Of a stretch of 60,000 nt of DNA, positions 1-9,520 are shown in pieces; the first letter of the stretch is position 1, and the number at the start of each line of letters is the position of its first letter. The position numbers and the translations under genes were made by a program. A model generated the notes under the pieces. It searched no databases. It was not told the DNA's origin and saw only the letters and a list, made by a program, of their open reading frames with translations. Source of the stretch: Hydractinia symbiolongicarpus (taxonomy: Eukaryota; Cnidaria; Hydrozoa; Anthoathecata; Hydractiniidae); NCBI RefSeq assembly GCF_029227915.1, contig NC_079876.1, forward strand, positions 27,379,828 to 27,439,827. The letters are read 5' to 3'.

Positions 1-2
1 TA

Positions 3-437
3 GATGATCTCCACAAGCGAAACAAATGTATCCGTTTCGCAGATAAATCTCCGGCTGGATGGGCTGCTGTCGACGAATACTTATCCGACGATCTTGGCAG
101 CGATTCAGAGGATGACAAAAAGGTGAAGGCTGCGGAAAACCGGGCTCCGAACAAGAAAAAGGCGACCAAGAGAAAGTCAACCTTCGAGCATGTTCCACGT
201 CGGCCCCCATACCAGTCTTCCTCATTCACACACCCTTCGCAGCATCAAAATTTTATCCCCTTCGGCTCACAATCTGCACCTCGGGGGAGGCTTATCTTCG
301 GGCTATCTCAACAGCAACCAAGATTCGCGAATCAATACCAGCGAAGTTACCAACAGCCACAACAGCGATCTCTGTGTTTCGGATGCGGAAAGCAAGGACA
401 TTGGCGAAAGGACTGCCCTGACCTCAAACAACCCTAA
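3..437 (+). CDS. Gag-like protein with zinc knuckle (partial, left edge)
   Basis: The frame is open from the first bases of the window to a stop at 437, so the start lies outside. The N-terminal part is acidic (repeated D and E around bases 75-120), followed by a basic KKK-rich stretch, a Q/P-rich linker, and near the C-terminus a CCHC knuckle CFGCGKQGHWRKDC, the nucleic-acid-binding motif of retroelement Gag proteins. It would package element RNA. The reverse transcriptase frame begins at its 3' end in a different frame, as is usual for DIRS-order elements. Family assignment comes from the knuckle and the downstream genes, not from the Gag body. Confidence 0.7.
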   Translation, partial: DDLHKRNKCIRFADKSPAGWAAVDEYLSDDLGSDSEDDKKVKAAENRAPNKKKATKRKSTFEHVPRRPPYQSSSFTHPSQHQNFIPFGSQSAPRGRLIFGLSQQQPRFANQYQRSYQQPQQRSLCFGCGKQGHWRKDCPDLKQP

Positions 438-2022
438 AGAAAAGGCACAAGTTAAGTGTGATACTGTTTCTACTGTATATAATTTTTCTGAATGCAATAG
501 GTCTTATTCACGCCAAGCTAATCCTCCACATACCGTGAAGGACAATCTCAGGCGGCGTCTACCTTACTGGGAGAACATAGGCACTAATAAAACTATTTTA
601 GAACTTATAAAATACGGATACAAAATTCCCTTTTTCACCACCCCTAAAAAGGCTTCTTTCAAAAACAACTGTTCGGCTCTTGACAATAAAGATTTTGTAA
701 ATAAGGAATTACACGAGTTACTTAAAACCGGAAGAATAAACGAGATGGCTACTGAGCCACACGTGGTTAATCCACTGAGCGTTAGTTCGTCCAAAAATAA
801 GAAGAGACTTATTCTTGACCTGAGACATGTAAACAAACTCGTGTACAAACAAAAAACCGCATTCGATGATTGGAAGATTTTCGGAGAATTTGTTGAGGAA
901 AATGGTTTCATGTTTAAATTTGACATAAAACAAGGCTATCATCACATAGAAATTGCTCCAGAGCATCAAAAATATTTAGGATTTTCTTGGGTAACAAATG
1001 GCGAAAAAAGGTATTTTGTTTTTACAGTCCTACCGTTTGGTCTCTCTTCTGCCCCCTTTATTTTCACAAAAACAATGCGAGTCCTCGTAAAACACTGGCG
1101 AGAACATGCTATAAAATTTGCATGTTTTATTGATGACGGCGCTGGCACAAGCAATACCTATGAATCGACTCTGAGGGCGTCAAACTTCGTCCGAGACTCG
1201 CTCAAGAAATCTGGGTTTGTCGCAAACGACGACAAATCTCTGTGGAGTCCCACTCAAAACATGACATGGCTCGGCATTAATCTAGATCTGAAGAAAAAAC
1301 TTTTTTCTATACCTTCCCAGCGATTAATTTCTACTCTTTCGAGTTTACAATTCATTCTTGATTCCCTACCGTACACGTCAGCACGAAAATTAGCAAAATT
1401 TTGCGGAAAAATCATATCCATGAAATTTGTTATAGGCAATTTGGCCCAACTGAAAATTAGACGAGTTTATTATCTTATTGAATCGCGAATGTCAGGGGAC
1501 TCCCGAATGAACATGTCACACGCTTCAGAAGCTGTGAAAGAACTGTTCTTTTGGAAGAACAATCTGCTAAAACACACTGAGAGACCAATGACACGGGGAA
1601 ATACTCCCTGGTTAATCGTTTGTTCTGATGCGAGCGATACAGGGCTGGGTGCACACACGTGGCACAAGAATAGAATGCATATTTCTATTAAGAATTTCAC
1701 ACTAACGGAAAGCCTAATGCACTCCACGTGGAGAGAGCTATACGCTATACAATATTCGCTACAATCATTAAAATCAGTTTTATGCAACAAAGCAGTACTT
1801 TGGAAGACAGATAATTACGCGAGCCATTGTATAATAAAAAGAGGCAGCTCAAAGGAAAACTTACAGATATTGGCAGAAAATATTTTTGATATTTGTAAGA
1901 AACAAAAAATAGATTTAAATGTCGAATGGGTCCCAAGAAACCAAATTCAATACGCTGATAAATTAAGTCGTTATAAGGACACGGACAATTGGGAAATCAC
2001 AAAAGCTTTTTCGAATACCTAA
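430..2022 (+). CDS. DIRS/Ngaro reverse transcriptase - RNase H
   Basis: The protein copies element RNA into DNA and degrades the template. Visible RT motifs, in order, are FKFDIKQGYHH (first catalytic Asp), LPFGLSSAPFIF, and CFIDDGAG, where FIDD stands for the YxDD box. RNase H follows with VCSDASDTGLGAHTW, WKTDNYAS and a terminal NQIQYADKLSRYKD. The frame is open from base 190, but the stretch before ~430 is the out-of-frame shadow of gag, so a start near 430 is chosen. The frame stops at 2022 in a run of T; one extra T would continue it into the next feature. A one-base deletion in this copy or an assembly error are both possible. Confidence 0.85.
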   Translation, partial: NPKEKAQVKCDTVSTVYNFSECNRSYSRQANPPHTVKDNLRRRLPYWENIGTNKTILELIKYGYKIPFFTTPKKASFKNNCSALDNKDFVNKELHELLKTGRINEMATEPHVVNPLSVSSSKNKKRLILDLRHVNKLVYKQKTAFDDWKIFGEFVEENGFMFKFDIKQGYHHIEIAPEHQKYLGFSWVTNGEKRYFVFTVLPFGLSSAPFIFTKTMRVLVKHWREHAIKFACFIDDGAGTSNTYESTLRASNFVRDSLKKSGFVANDDKSLWSPTQNMTWLGINLDLKKKLFSIPSQRLISTLSSLQFILDSLPYTSARKLAKFCGKIISMKFVIGNLAQLKIRRVYYLIESRMSGDSRMNMSHASEAVKELFFWKNNLLKHTERPMTRGNTPWLIVCSDASDTGLGAHTWHKNRMHISIKNFTLTESLMHSTWRELYAIQYSLQSLKSVLCNKAVLWKTDNYASHCIIKRGSSKENLQILAENIFDICKKQKIDLNVEWVPRNQIQYADKLSRYKDTDNWEITKAFSNT

Positions 2023-2402
2023 ACAGGCTCTGGGGTCCATTCACCGTAGATAGGTTTGCTAATGACGAAAACAAAAAGGTGGGCAGGTTCAAGTCAAAAT
2101 ATTATTGTCCGGAAACTGAATGCGTAAACGCCTTTAATACCTCGTTGGAAAACGAAAATAATTTACTCGTGCCCCCGATTCAAACTATATCAAAGATTTT
2201 AAAACACGTGCAGACCTGTAAAGCTTCGGGCACACTGGTGGCCCCATACTGGCATTCGACAGCGTTTTGGCCATTTTTAACTGATTCAACAGGGGACTTC
2301 CAAAAATTTATTAAAAACTTCAGGATCTTTGACAATCCCAATTTATGCGTTACTCAAGGAAAGTGCAAAAAAAAAATCCGCCATAGGTTCAAAGCATTTT
2401 AA
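1989..2402 (+). CDS. C-terminal extension of RT-RNase H (frameshifted)
   Basis: This open frame overlaps the end of the RT-RNase H frame by 34 bases and carries the conserved block that follows RNase H in DIRS-order polyproteins: WGPFTVDRFAND, then RFKSKYYCPETECVNAFN, NNLLVPPI and TLVAPYWHSTAFWPFL. The function of this block is unclear. It belonged to the preceding ORF before the shift at the T run near 2010. It ends 82 bases before the recombinase frame. Confidence 0.65.
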   Translation: MGNHKSFFEYLNRLWGPFTVDRFANDENKKVGRFKSKYYCPETECVNAFNTSLENENNLLVPPIQTISKILKHVQTCKASGTLVAPYWHSTAFWPFLTDSTGDFQKFIKNFRIFDNPNLCVTQGKCKKKIRHRFKAF

Positions 2403-2484
2403 AAGCAAAATAATAGCTTTCAAACTGCAATATACATAAACCGAATCCACAGGGACAGCGACGGTGTCGTCACTGGACTAAGAC

Positions 2485-3527
2485 ATGCAGTCACTGGACA
2501 AACGAAAACTCTTAAAATCAATAGGCAATGTTTTTTACATTTTAGAACTCTTTGCAAGTCATTTTACGCAACATTTGGAAAACGAAACTTTGAGGCATTT
2601 AGCAGAAGATCTACCAGAATATATCTTAAATTCCAGGGCGAATAACACGATAAAAACGAACTATTATTTTTTTAATTCATGGAATACATGGTGTCAAAAA
2701 TATTCTGTATCAAAATTACTAGCTCTACCGCTAACAGTTGCGTTGTACATACTTAACCTAACCCAAATGAACAATTCTTATCCTAAAATCGAAATCGCAT
2801 TCTACGCTATCCAGTATTTTCACAATTTGACAGGCTACAATAACCCATGCGACCACACTTTACCAAAAAATATGCTCGCAGCCGCTAAACGCCTACTACA
2901 ACATCAAACTCGCAAGAAAGACATAATTACGGTTGAACATTTGCACGCATTACATAAACAACTTTTTAAAAGCGAAGCTTTTAACCTTTACAAACTTAGA
3001 ACTTTTAATATCTTTCTCTTGGGATTCTGTGAATTAGTAATCTGAAAAGATGTGACGTCAATTACAAAAATAGCTTTATGAAACTGTTCATAGCGAAAAG
3101 CAAAACAGATATCTACAGAGAAGGACACTGGGTTTACATCAGCGCTTGCGGAAATGGGATCTGCCCAGTATACAATTTAACTGAGTATATGAAGTATGTA
3201 CCTGCTGAGCCTGATTCCTATCTGTTTAGAGCGGTCACAGTTACATCAAACAACAAATTCGGAAGTTTTAAAAAGATGAATCGCCCAATCAGCTACACAA
3301 CAACAAGAGAAAATGCACTCGATGCACTGGCATCAATCGGATTGGATAGGACAAGATTCGGACTCCACAGCCTACGTGCTGGAGGAGCAACAGCAGCGGC
3401 AAATGCAGACGTCCCAGACCGTCTTTTTAAACGAAATGGTAGATGGCGTTCGGACACAGTTAAAGATGGTTATGTGGAGGACGACGCAGAGCATTTACTA
3501 TATGTTACAAGGAATCTAGGCCTTTGA
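2485..3527 (+). pseudogene. Tyrosine recombinase of the Ngaro/DIRS element, broken
   Basis: Two frames, 2485-3045 and 3078-3527, together cover a tyrosine recombinase that would integrate the circular DNA intermediate. The second frame holds the catalytic block FGLHSLRAGGATAAAN (H-x-x-R), then GRWRSDT and the nucleophile region DGYVEDD. The first frame holds the helical core-binding region. At the join, the sequence reads LLGFCELV, where family members carry a longer stretch including the first catalytic Arg. The frame also changes within a few bases. So Arg I appears lost by a small deletion, and the copy is predicted inactive. Confidence 0.75.
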
Positions 3528-3554
3528 AACACCTACTAACCCTAACTTTTTCGT

Positions 3555-3657
3555 ACATAACTACTACTACTAGTTGAAGTTCTTTGAGTCTTTCCTGTCG
3601 CAAAAATAAGAAAATAAATAAGGTTATTTTCGGTTGAGCGCAGCGAATTAGAAAATA
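3555..3657 (+). repeat. Split direct repeat, copy 1 (B1-like)
   Basis: The sequence running from ACATAACTACTACTACTAG through CGGTTGAGCG recurs almost unchanged at 4077-4173. The only clear difference is a 5-base indel near the 3' end (GCGCAGCG versus GCG). It lies 28 bases after the recombinase stop. Confidence 0.85.
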
Positions 3658-4076
3658 ATTGAATTTAATTTCGTATGTATGGCCAAGGTCGGTCACGTGG
3701 TTTTTTAAGTGTTTAAAGGGCGTACAAGGCATGGAAGCGCTCACATGTCAATTAGTTCTTGAACCGTACACGTTAAAACTGTTTGATTACCTATAAGATA
3801 AGCAGTTTTATTTTGAATAGTTTATAATGTTGTTGTTAATAACAGTGTAATTTTTTAATGATACCCTTAACCTTGGAGGGTTAGTGGCTGTAGCACTGGG
3901 GTCTAAGGATATGTTTCCCCATAGAATGGGGTTTTTCGCATCCGGCTTTGCCACGATTTCGGAAACATTTCGATTGTAAATTAGTGGTTGTAATTTATTT
4001 CGTAGGAGATATAGATGTATTATATTGTGTTATGACTACCGATAGCACACGGTTCCTAACTAAGATGACAAACTAC

Positions 4077-4173
4077 ACATAACTACTACTACTAGTTGAA
4101 GTTCTTTGAGTCTTTCCTGTCGCAAAAATAAGAAAATAAATAAGGTTATTTTCGGTTGAGCGAATTAGAAAAT
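4077..4173 (+). repeat. Split direct repeat, copy 2 (B2-like), probable 3' end of element
   Basis: Direct repeat of 3555-3657, with ~420 bp between that would correspond to A2 in an Ngaro-type element. The end near 4176 is therefore the inferred right boundary of the retrotransposon. Confidence 0.75.
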
Positions 4174-4176
4174 CAC

Positions 4177-4430
4177 TTAATTTATTGTTCTCTTTTTCTT
4201 AAAACTTAATTTGTTAATTTCTTTGAAAAGGCACGAATAATTAAAACTTCTTAACGAAATAGACAACGCGATTTTAATTGTCTGTACTTTGACCGTGCAC
4301 GTATTCATAACAAATAAACTAAACATTGAGGGAATAAAGTTAACTTCCCATGATTTTTGTATAAGAACTTCTAAATGAAACAAAAGATTTAGTAAAATCT
4401 TTTCTCGCGCACATGCAGACCGAACACGGC
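4177..4430. other. No recognisable feature
   Basis: AT-rich sequence between the retrotransposon and the foldback arm. I see no gene, and only a short chance frame on the minus strand. Confidence 0.5.
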
Positions 4431-6300
4431 TATTACTAACTCTCTGGAGCGATTAATAAGAGCCGAAAACAGTGCCACACATTCTAGTACGCGCTTTAGT
4501 ACAGATGTGCAATATATCGTAAATCATGTGAAACGCATACGTTTTATATATATATAGTGTTTTGGGTCTGATATTTTTTTCAAAAATATCTTTCCAGCAA
4601 CTTTAGCCGAAATAAACGCACAGTTAACAACCCATTTCTAAAAAGAGTATGCCAACATCTTTTTATTTTGCAGAATATATTCCAGAGAAAGTTCAAAAAC
4701 TAATTGCCACAGTGGGCTGACACCTAATGTCAGGTAAACCACGTTGCACATGCGCATAGGCGTAACAGCCTTTTCAAAAAAGCAGTCTGTTTTTAACTTC
4801 GGTCTAAGCGCTTAGTACAGTTAAACAAAGTTGAACAGGCGTATAGGCGTAATAACCTTTTTTTTTAAAAAAATTATCGCAACTTGGGTTTAAATAAAAA
4901 CACAGAAAACAGCCCGCCGTTGCCCCGTCTAGCTAAAACAATCTTTCAGTCTTTTTATTTTACAGAAAAAGTTTTCAGAGAAATAATAAAAGGTATAGCC
5001 ACTAAACGGCATTTAGCATAAGAATTATTGCTTAAGAATATTGTTGTAGCCAAACTGCATTTGGCTACTTTCTCTTTTTAGGACGAGGAAGCTAAAAACC
5101 CTAACGTAAAATAAGTATTATCTAGGATAAAAGCTCTTATATTAAACTGAATAACACCCCTAAAAGAATAGGAATAAATAAGACTAGCTGGTTTTAGGAT
5201 GTTCCCTCAAAATCTACGTTCATAGCCAAAATCTTATAATTGGTGGTTTAAGATTTGTACTAAATAATATATTTACCTTAACATTTGAAAACATACAGAA
5301 AACAAATAGTACAAAATAAAAAGCTTTCAATTATAAAAAGGTCAGACAAAAATCTACAAACCTAGCACTGAACACACCACTTCCAAAATCAAAATGGCCT
5401 TTGTGGCTCTGCTTTACACGTTCTTTTGTTGGCATATCGTGGCTGCAAATATCTCGAATTGTTTTTTCAAAAAAATCTGGCGTTGCAATTGGCTGCTACA
5501 CGAGGGCGATCAAAACACAGCCGGTAAAAATATACCGCATTTGGTATTTCGTGCGCATTTTAAAAATTTTATGTTTCTGTAACAGGAAGCGTCTTTAAAG
5601 AAACTAGCCAGGAGACCCGGCGAAACGCCGGGTTAAGCCACAAGTCACTGTGTGGCCTGTCGTTAAACACGCAGTGCAGCTCCTTAAATGGAGTAAAGCG
5701 CACACAACATTATAGTGTTTGGCTGTAACGTATTTTTGAAAATATACTACAACTTTAGCGGAAATAAAAACACAACTTACAACCCTTTGTTACCCCGTCA
5801 TAGCAAAAAACAATTGGTCAATATTATTTTATTTTTCAAAATGAGTTTCAGTAAACGTTAACAAATTAACTATAACCACTGTAATGAGTTCTCGGCACAG
5901 GTAAACCGTGTCGCACATGCGTTAAGGCTTAACACGCTCTTTAAAAAAACTGTATTGCAGCTTTGGTTTACAAAACACAGGATACATTCTGTTGAAATGC
6001 CGGGTTAAGCCACAAGTAGCTGTGCCCGGCGTTAAACTCCCGGATGAGTGATTAATAAGAACCGTCAACTGTAGTACAGCCATATAGTGTGTAGAAAATC
6101 AAGTAAACACAACACACAACTTTATGGTGCTTCCGGTGTAATATACTATTTAAAAAAGAAGTTTCGACAACTTAGCTAAAATGAAAACGCAGATTAAAAT
6201 TCATTGTTACCCTGTCATAGCAAAAGCAGCTGGTTAACCTTTTTTATCTTTCAGGGAATGTTCCCGGTGAAATTTCAAAAAATAAAAAATAAAATAAAAA
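4430..6300. repeat. Left foldback arm: tandem diverged ~300-bp units (copy A)
   Basis: The stretch is built from several diverged units. Recurring landmarks are GCGCTTTAGTACAGGTATGC, CATTATAGTGTTTGGCTGTA, ACCCCGTCATAGCAAAA and CGCACATGCGCATAGGCG. The same landmarks recur in inverted orientation at 11400-12064. Long inverted arms made of internal tandem units around a core are typical of foldback elements. No transposase was found in the core. Most of it is repeated in copy B at 22909-24430. Confidence 0.7.
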
Positions 6301-6434
6301 GAAATTAATGAAAAATAATTGTTTAATCGACAGTTCAAACTAATTTAAAACTACATATAAACACAACAAAAAGGGGTGTGGGATCTGTATAAAAATTTTA
6401 AAAAAAATAATTACGAATAAAATTGTTAAGCTAA

Positions 6435-6515
6435 GGCGCCACGAGGAACATTTTCATGCGCGTGCTATGCAACATTGCTGCATAGCACGCGCATAAAAAA
6501 AATTACTCGTGTCCC
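6435..6515. repeat. Harbinger left TIR with palindromic extension
   Basis: The TIR runs straight into its own inverted copy (GCGCGTGCTATGC then GCATAGCACGCGC, with an 9-base gap). The right half of the palindrome decays towards CTCGTGTCCC. The right end of the element has the same arrangement. Confidence 0.8.
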
Positions 6516-6817
6516 ATGCCTATTTTTCACTGCAATGCAGCAAAAAAATGTTGCATGGAGCAAACATTTTGCTCCACAACTTCGGGGACAAAATAGATCT
6601 GAATCTATTTTGCTCCCGTGCTCCGGGGACAAAATGTGCTGAAAAATTTGTTGTGGAGCAAATGTTGCACGTGTCCCCACCTTCTGCAACAAATATTTTA
6701 CAAAATTATTTGAGGCATTATTTTATTGACCAATCAAATCACAGAAAGATATAAACAAGTTTTTTTCTTGAGAAGTTGAACTGCAAGTGAAGAGTAGCTA
6801 GTGAGAAAATAGCGAAA

Positions 6818-7966
6818 ATGGCGGATGAAAAGAAAAAACTATCAGACGAGGAGAAAGTTACTTTAATAAACTTTTATAAAGCGAACCCAACGTTATGGGA
6901 CAGTGGGAATATATATTACAAAAATAAAGACAAAAAAGAAGCTGCGAAAATAGACCTTGTCACTGAATTTGAGGGGGCGTATAGCTGTGATTTTCTAGAA
7001 AAAGCATTCCATTCTCTTCGTTCATCGATGCTCCGTGAAGTTAAACGTAATGCTGGAAGCGAAGTTCCATCGAAAAAGTGGAAGTTTTATGAACAAATGG
7101 AGTTTATCGTAACTGATCTAACAAAAGAAAAGAAAAAAGCGCAACTTTCGTCCGACGAGTTGGAAGAATTGATTGATTTTTATCGTGAAAATCCCGCGCT
7201 TTGGAACCACACTCTACAAGATTATAGAGACAGAGTGTTGCGCGAAGCTCTGATGGTCAAACTGAGTGAGCGTTTTGATGGGAAGTATACCGTAAACGAG
7301 CTCAAAACGTCATGGCATAACGCATTGACAAAGTATAGAAGTGAGCGCAATAGGGAGATTGGATCAAGATCCTCTGGTGCAGGTGTAAACGAAGCATATT
7401 TTTCTACCTGGGACCATTATAATCAAATGGATTTCGTTGAGATTACTTGCGATATGGATGAGACCGTCGATACAATGAACGAGGATGAACCACGTACCCC
7501 TGCTCCTAAAAAACGACGGGAGAAGAAGATGACGGAGGAGCAGTGTGCCAAAGCCGAACTGTGGAAAGCGTTGACAACTTCCATCACACAAAGGGCTGAT
7601 CACCATGAAATCCGGCCGCAACAAGCTTCTACATATGGATGCGAAGCGCAATCTGCTGTCGAAAAACGTGCCCAAATTTTTGGAAGTACAGTGGCCGACA
7701 GTTTGGTCCAGTGCGAACTAAAAGATTGGCCAAGGTTGAAGAAAAAAATCATGGATATTTTTTTCGAGTATGAAGAGCAGAAACAACACCAATCTATGCC
7801 TACCAACCATCATGCTCGTATGTTCGCAGCTTCAACGTTTACTCCATACACCCCATCATATCCCATGGCAAATACATATACTGGTATGCTGCAATCGCCA
7901 CCTCTACCTTCTCAAAATCAGCCGTATTCACCCGCAAATTCATCCTGTTCGAACGATACGTTTTGA
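6818..7966 (+). CDS. Harbinger accessory DNA-binding protein with two MADF domains
   Basis: The 382-aa protein corresponds to the Myb/SANT-like partner of PIF/Harbinger transposases, which binds the element ends and brings the nuclease to DNA. Residues ~8-100 (LSDEEKVTLINFYKANPTLW... ending in KWKFYEQMEFI) and ~112-210 (LSSDELEELIDFYRENPALW... ending in WDHYNQMDFV) are two tandem MADF domains. A basic segment PKKRREKK (~225-235) could be a nuclear localisation signal. The C-terminal tail is rich in P, S, Y and Q. The single-exon frame starts at ATG 6818, preceded by AAAATGG context, and is convergent with the nuclease 110 bp away. Confidence 0.85.
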   Translation: MADEKKKLSDEEKVTLINFYKANPTLWDSGNIYYKNKDKKEAAKIDLVTEFEGAYSCDFLEKAFHSLRSSMLREVKRNAGSEVPSKKWKFYEQMEFIVTDLTKEKKKAQLSSDELEELIDFYRENPALWNHTLQDYRDRVLREALMVKLSERFDGKYTVNELKTSWHNALTKYRSERNREIGSRSSGAGVNEAYFSTWDHYNQMDFVEITCDMDETVDTMNEDEPRTPAPKKRREKKMTEEQCAKAELWKALTTSITQRADHHEIRPQQASTYGCEAQSAVEKRAQIFGSTVADSLVQCELKDWPRLKKKIMDIFFEYEEQKQHQSMPTNHHARMFAASTFTPYTPSYPMANTYTGMLQSPPLPSQNQPYSPANSSCSNDTF

Positions 7967-8076
7967 TACGTTACGTTATGGTTGGCAGACATTTTCGGGA
8001 GTAAAATAAATCAGAAAAATATATTAAACGTTCAGTAAATCTTATCATTTTTTATTTATCCTCGCAAAAAATAAAA

Positions 8077-9348
8077 TTAAATGTCAACTCTAGCGCAATG
8101 CCACTGCCAGCGTACAGCACCTTCCATTACGAAATACTCCGTGAACTCGTCTCTTATTGCTTTGGCTTGATTACTAGATCGATTGCCGTAAATGTCATTG
8201 GACAGTGAAAACCATGTGCCAGTAGGAGTATCTTCTCTCCAAGCACCTTCGATAATTTCACCACGCTCATTCTCTCGGTCGACAAGACCAATTGGTAGCT
8301 CAATTTTGCCCACAGAACTTTTGCTCCTCTGCCAGTTATGCAATGCCACTGTTGCCATTGTGATGGTAGAAACCTTTTCTGGTTCTAAGTTTATAGGTCG
8401 ACGAAAAATGCGCCACCGATTTGCCAATATCCCAAATCCGTTTTCAGAAATTCTTCTCTTTCGTGACAGTCGATAATTGAAGATGCGTTTGTTTACTGTC
8501 AGAATTTTTTGTGGATAAGGCTTCATCAGGTAATTCTTAAGAGGAAACGCATCATCTCCTGTTATCCCATACGGCACTTTGTTGTTTCGACCTGGTAAAT
8601 TGCAAACCTCTGGTAAATTTAGCGATCCACTGTCTAGCGCCTTCTTTAAATTACATTGGTCCCATATACCTCCATCAGAATTTCTACCGTTCGCTCCAAC
8701 TTCCACATAAAGAAACTCATATTCTGGCCCGACAAGAGCCATGAGCACTACACTGTCTGTCCCTTTATAGTTTCGGTAATGAGACCCTGAATTTGGGGGC
8801 TCCTGAATGACGATATGCTTCCCATCGAGAGCACCTAATCCATTTGGGAAGTTCCAACGCTCATTGAACTTTCTGGAGATATCTAGCCATTCCCCCTGTG
8901 TTTTCGGAGTTGAAAGGAAGGTTGGACCCAACCTCTTTATGATAGCTTCAGATACCTCCATAACAGCTGCTGAAATTCTTTTTCTTGACACTCTGAATTG
9001 AAATTCTAAAGACCTGAAAGTCTCACCAGTCGCTAAGTAACGTAGGGCCACGCAAACGAGCTCAGCTGGTGTGATAGAATTCCTCATATTTGTATCTTGT
9101 TTCTGCAAATCCTCAGAAAGAAGACCGACTAGGTATTCGAATTGAGCGTTATTCATACGTATATACCCTCTACATTTCTTCTCATCGTTTTTTATTTCGT
9201 TGAAGATTGTATGAAAAGCGCCAAGACACTCTCTATTCCCAAGCCACGGTTGCACCCAGCAATTTCTTGGTGGTTCTTCACGATCTTCCTCTTCTTCTTC
9301 GTCCAACAAAAGTAAAGCTAAAATAACTTCTCTGTTTATTCCTGCCAT
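8077..9348 (-). CDS. Harbinger DDE transposase (nuclease)
   Basis: The 423-aa protein is a DDE_Tnp_4/PIF-type nuclease that cuts and rejoins transposon ends. A helix-turn-helix region at ~90-140 (SITPAELVCVALRYLATG... VSRKRISAAV) precedes the catalytic fold. Visible motifs are LGALDGKHI with Asp175, NGRNSDGGIWD around Asp225, ITGDDAFPL with Asp265-266, and SENGFGILANRWRIF with Glu302. No stop or frameshift interrupts the frame and the expected acidic residues are present, so activity is possible. The start ATG at 9348 is followed by an acidic run of Glu/Asp. The gene lies tail-to-tail with the MADF gene. Confidence 0.92.
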   Translation of the reverse strand: MAGINREVILALLLLDEEEEEDREEPPRNCWVQPWLGNRECLGAFHTIFNEIKNDEKKCRGYIRMNNAQFEYLVGLLSEDLQKQDTNMRNSITPAELVCVALRYLATGETFRSLEFQFRVSRKRISAAVMEVSEAIIKRLGPTFLSTPKTQGEWLDISRKFNERWNFPNGLGALDGKHIVIQEPPNSGSHYRNYKGTDSVVLMALVGPEYEFLYVEVGANGRNSDGGIWDQCNLKKALDSGSLNLPEVCNLPGRNNKVPYGITGDDAFPLKNYLMKPYPQKILTVNKRIFNYRLSRKRRISENGFGILANRWRIFRRPINLEPEKVSTITMATVALHNWQRSKSSVGKIELPIGLVDRENERGEIIEGAWREDTPTGTWFSLSNDIYGNRSSNQAKAIRDEFTEYFVMEGAVRWQWHCARVDI

Positions 9349-9440
9349 ATTTTAATCACACAACTTAAGGATACGGTATACCCTTTGAGCATGATTTTTT
9401 AACTTCGATTTTCGAAATAATCTTGCAGCAAATAAGATGT

Positions 9441-9520
9441 GGCGCCACGAGAAACATTTTCATGCGCATGCTATGGGACATGTTGCATAGCACGCGCATG
9501 AAAATGTTCCTAGTGGCGCC
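9441..9520. repeat. Harbinger right end: 80-bp near-perfect palindrome containing the TIR
   Basis: The stretch starts GGCGCCACGAGAAACATTTT and ends with the complement ...TAGTGGCGCC. The two arms pair over ~35 bases around a short centre (GGGACATG). It could be the element end itself or a short relative of the same family joined to it. Confidence 0.8.

Larger units (their letters stand above)
1..4176 (+). mobile_element. Ngaro/DIRS-like tyrosine-recombinase retrotransposon, 5' truncated by window edge, decayed
   Basis: The order gag with zinc knuckle, reverse transcriptase plus RNase H, then a tyrosine recombinase on one strand is the layout of DIRS-order retrotransposons. Downstream of the recombinase a ~100-bp sequence (3555-3657) recurs in direct orientation at 4077-4173, separated by ~420 bp. 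This matches the B1-A2-B2 part of the split direct repeats of Ngaro/PAT-type elements; A1 would lie left of the window. At least two frameshifts break the coding region, near 2010 and near 3040, so this copy is not autonomous. Subfamily assignment rests on repeat geometry and is inference. Confidence 0.8.
6435..9520. mobile_element. PIF/Harbinger DNA transposon, apparently intact
   Basis: The element is 3086 bp. Its ends are inverted repeats of ~36 bp starting GGCGCCACGAGGAACATTTT on the left and the complement on the right, with one or two mismatches. It carries the two genes expected of the superfamily, convergently arranged: a MADF/Myb-like DNA-binding protein on plus and a DDE nuclease on minus. 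Copy B lacks the element at the matching site (near 24600), which shows it is a discrete insertion. No clean 3-bp target duplication was found; about ten bases around the insertion differ between the copies. Confidence 0.9.

Noticed and set aside
5394-5582. 62-codon plus frame starting MAFVALLYTFFCWHIVAANI, repeated at 23493-23681
   Set aside because: It looks like a signal peptide but lies within the duplicated repeat arm; its conservation follows from the duplication, and overlapping frames are equally open.
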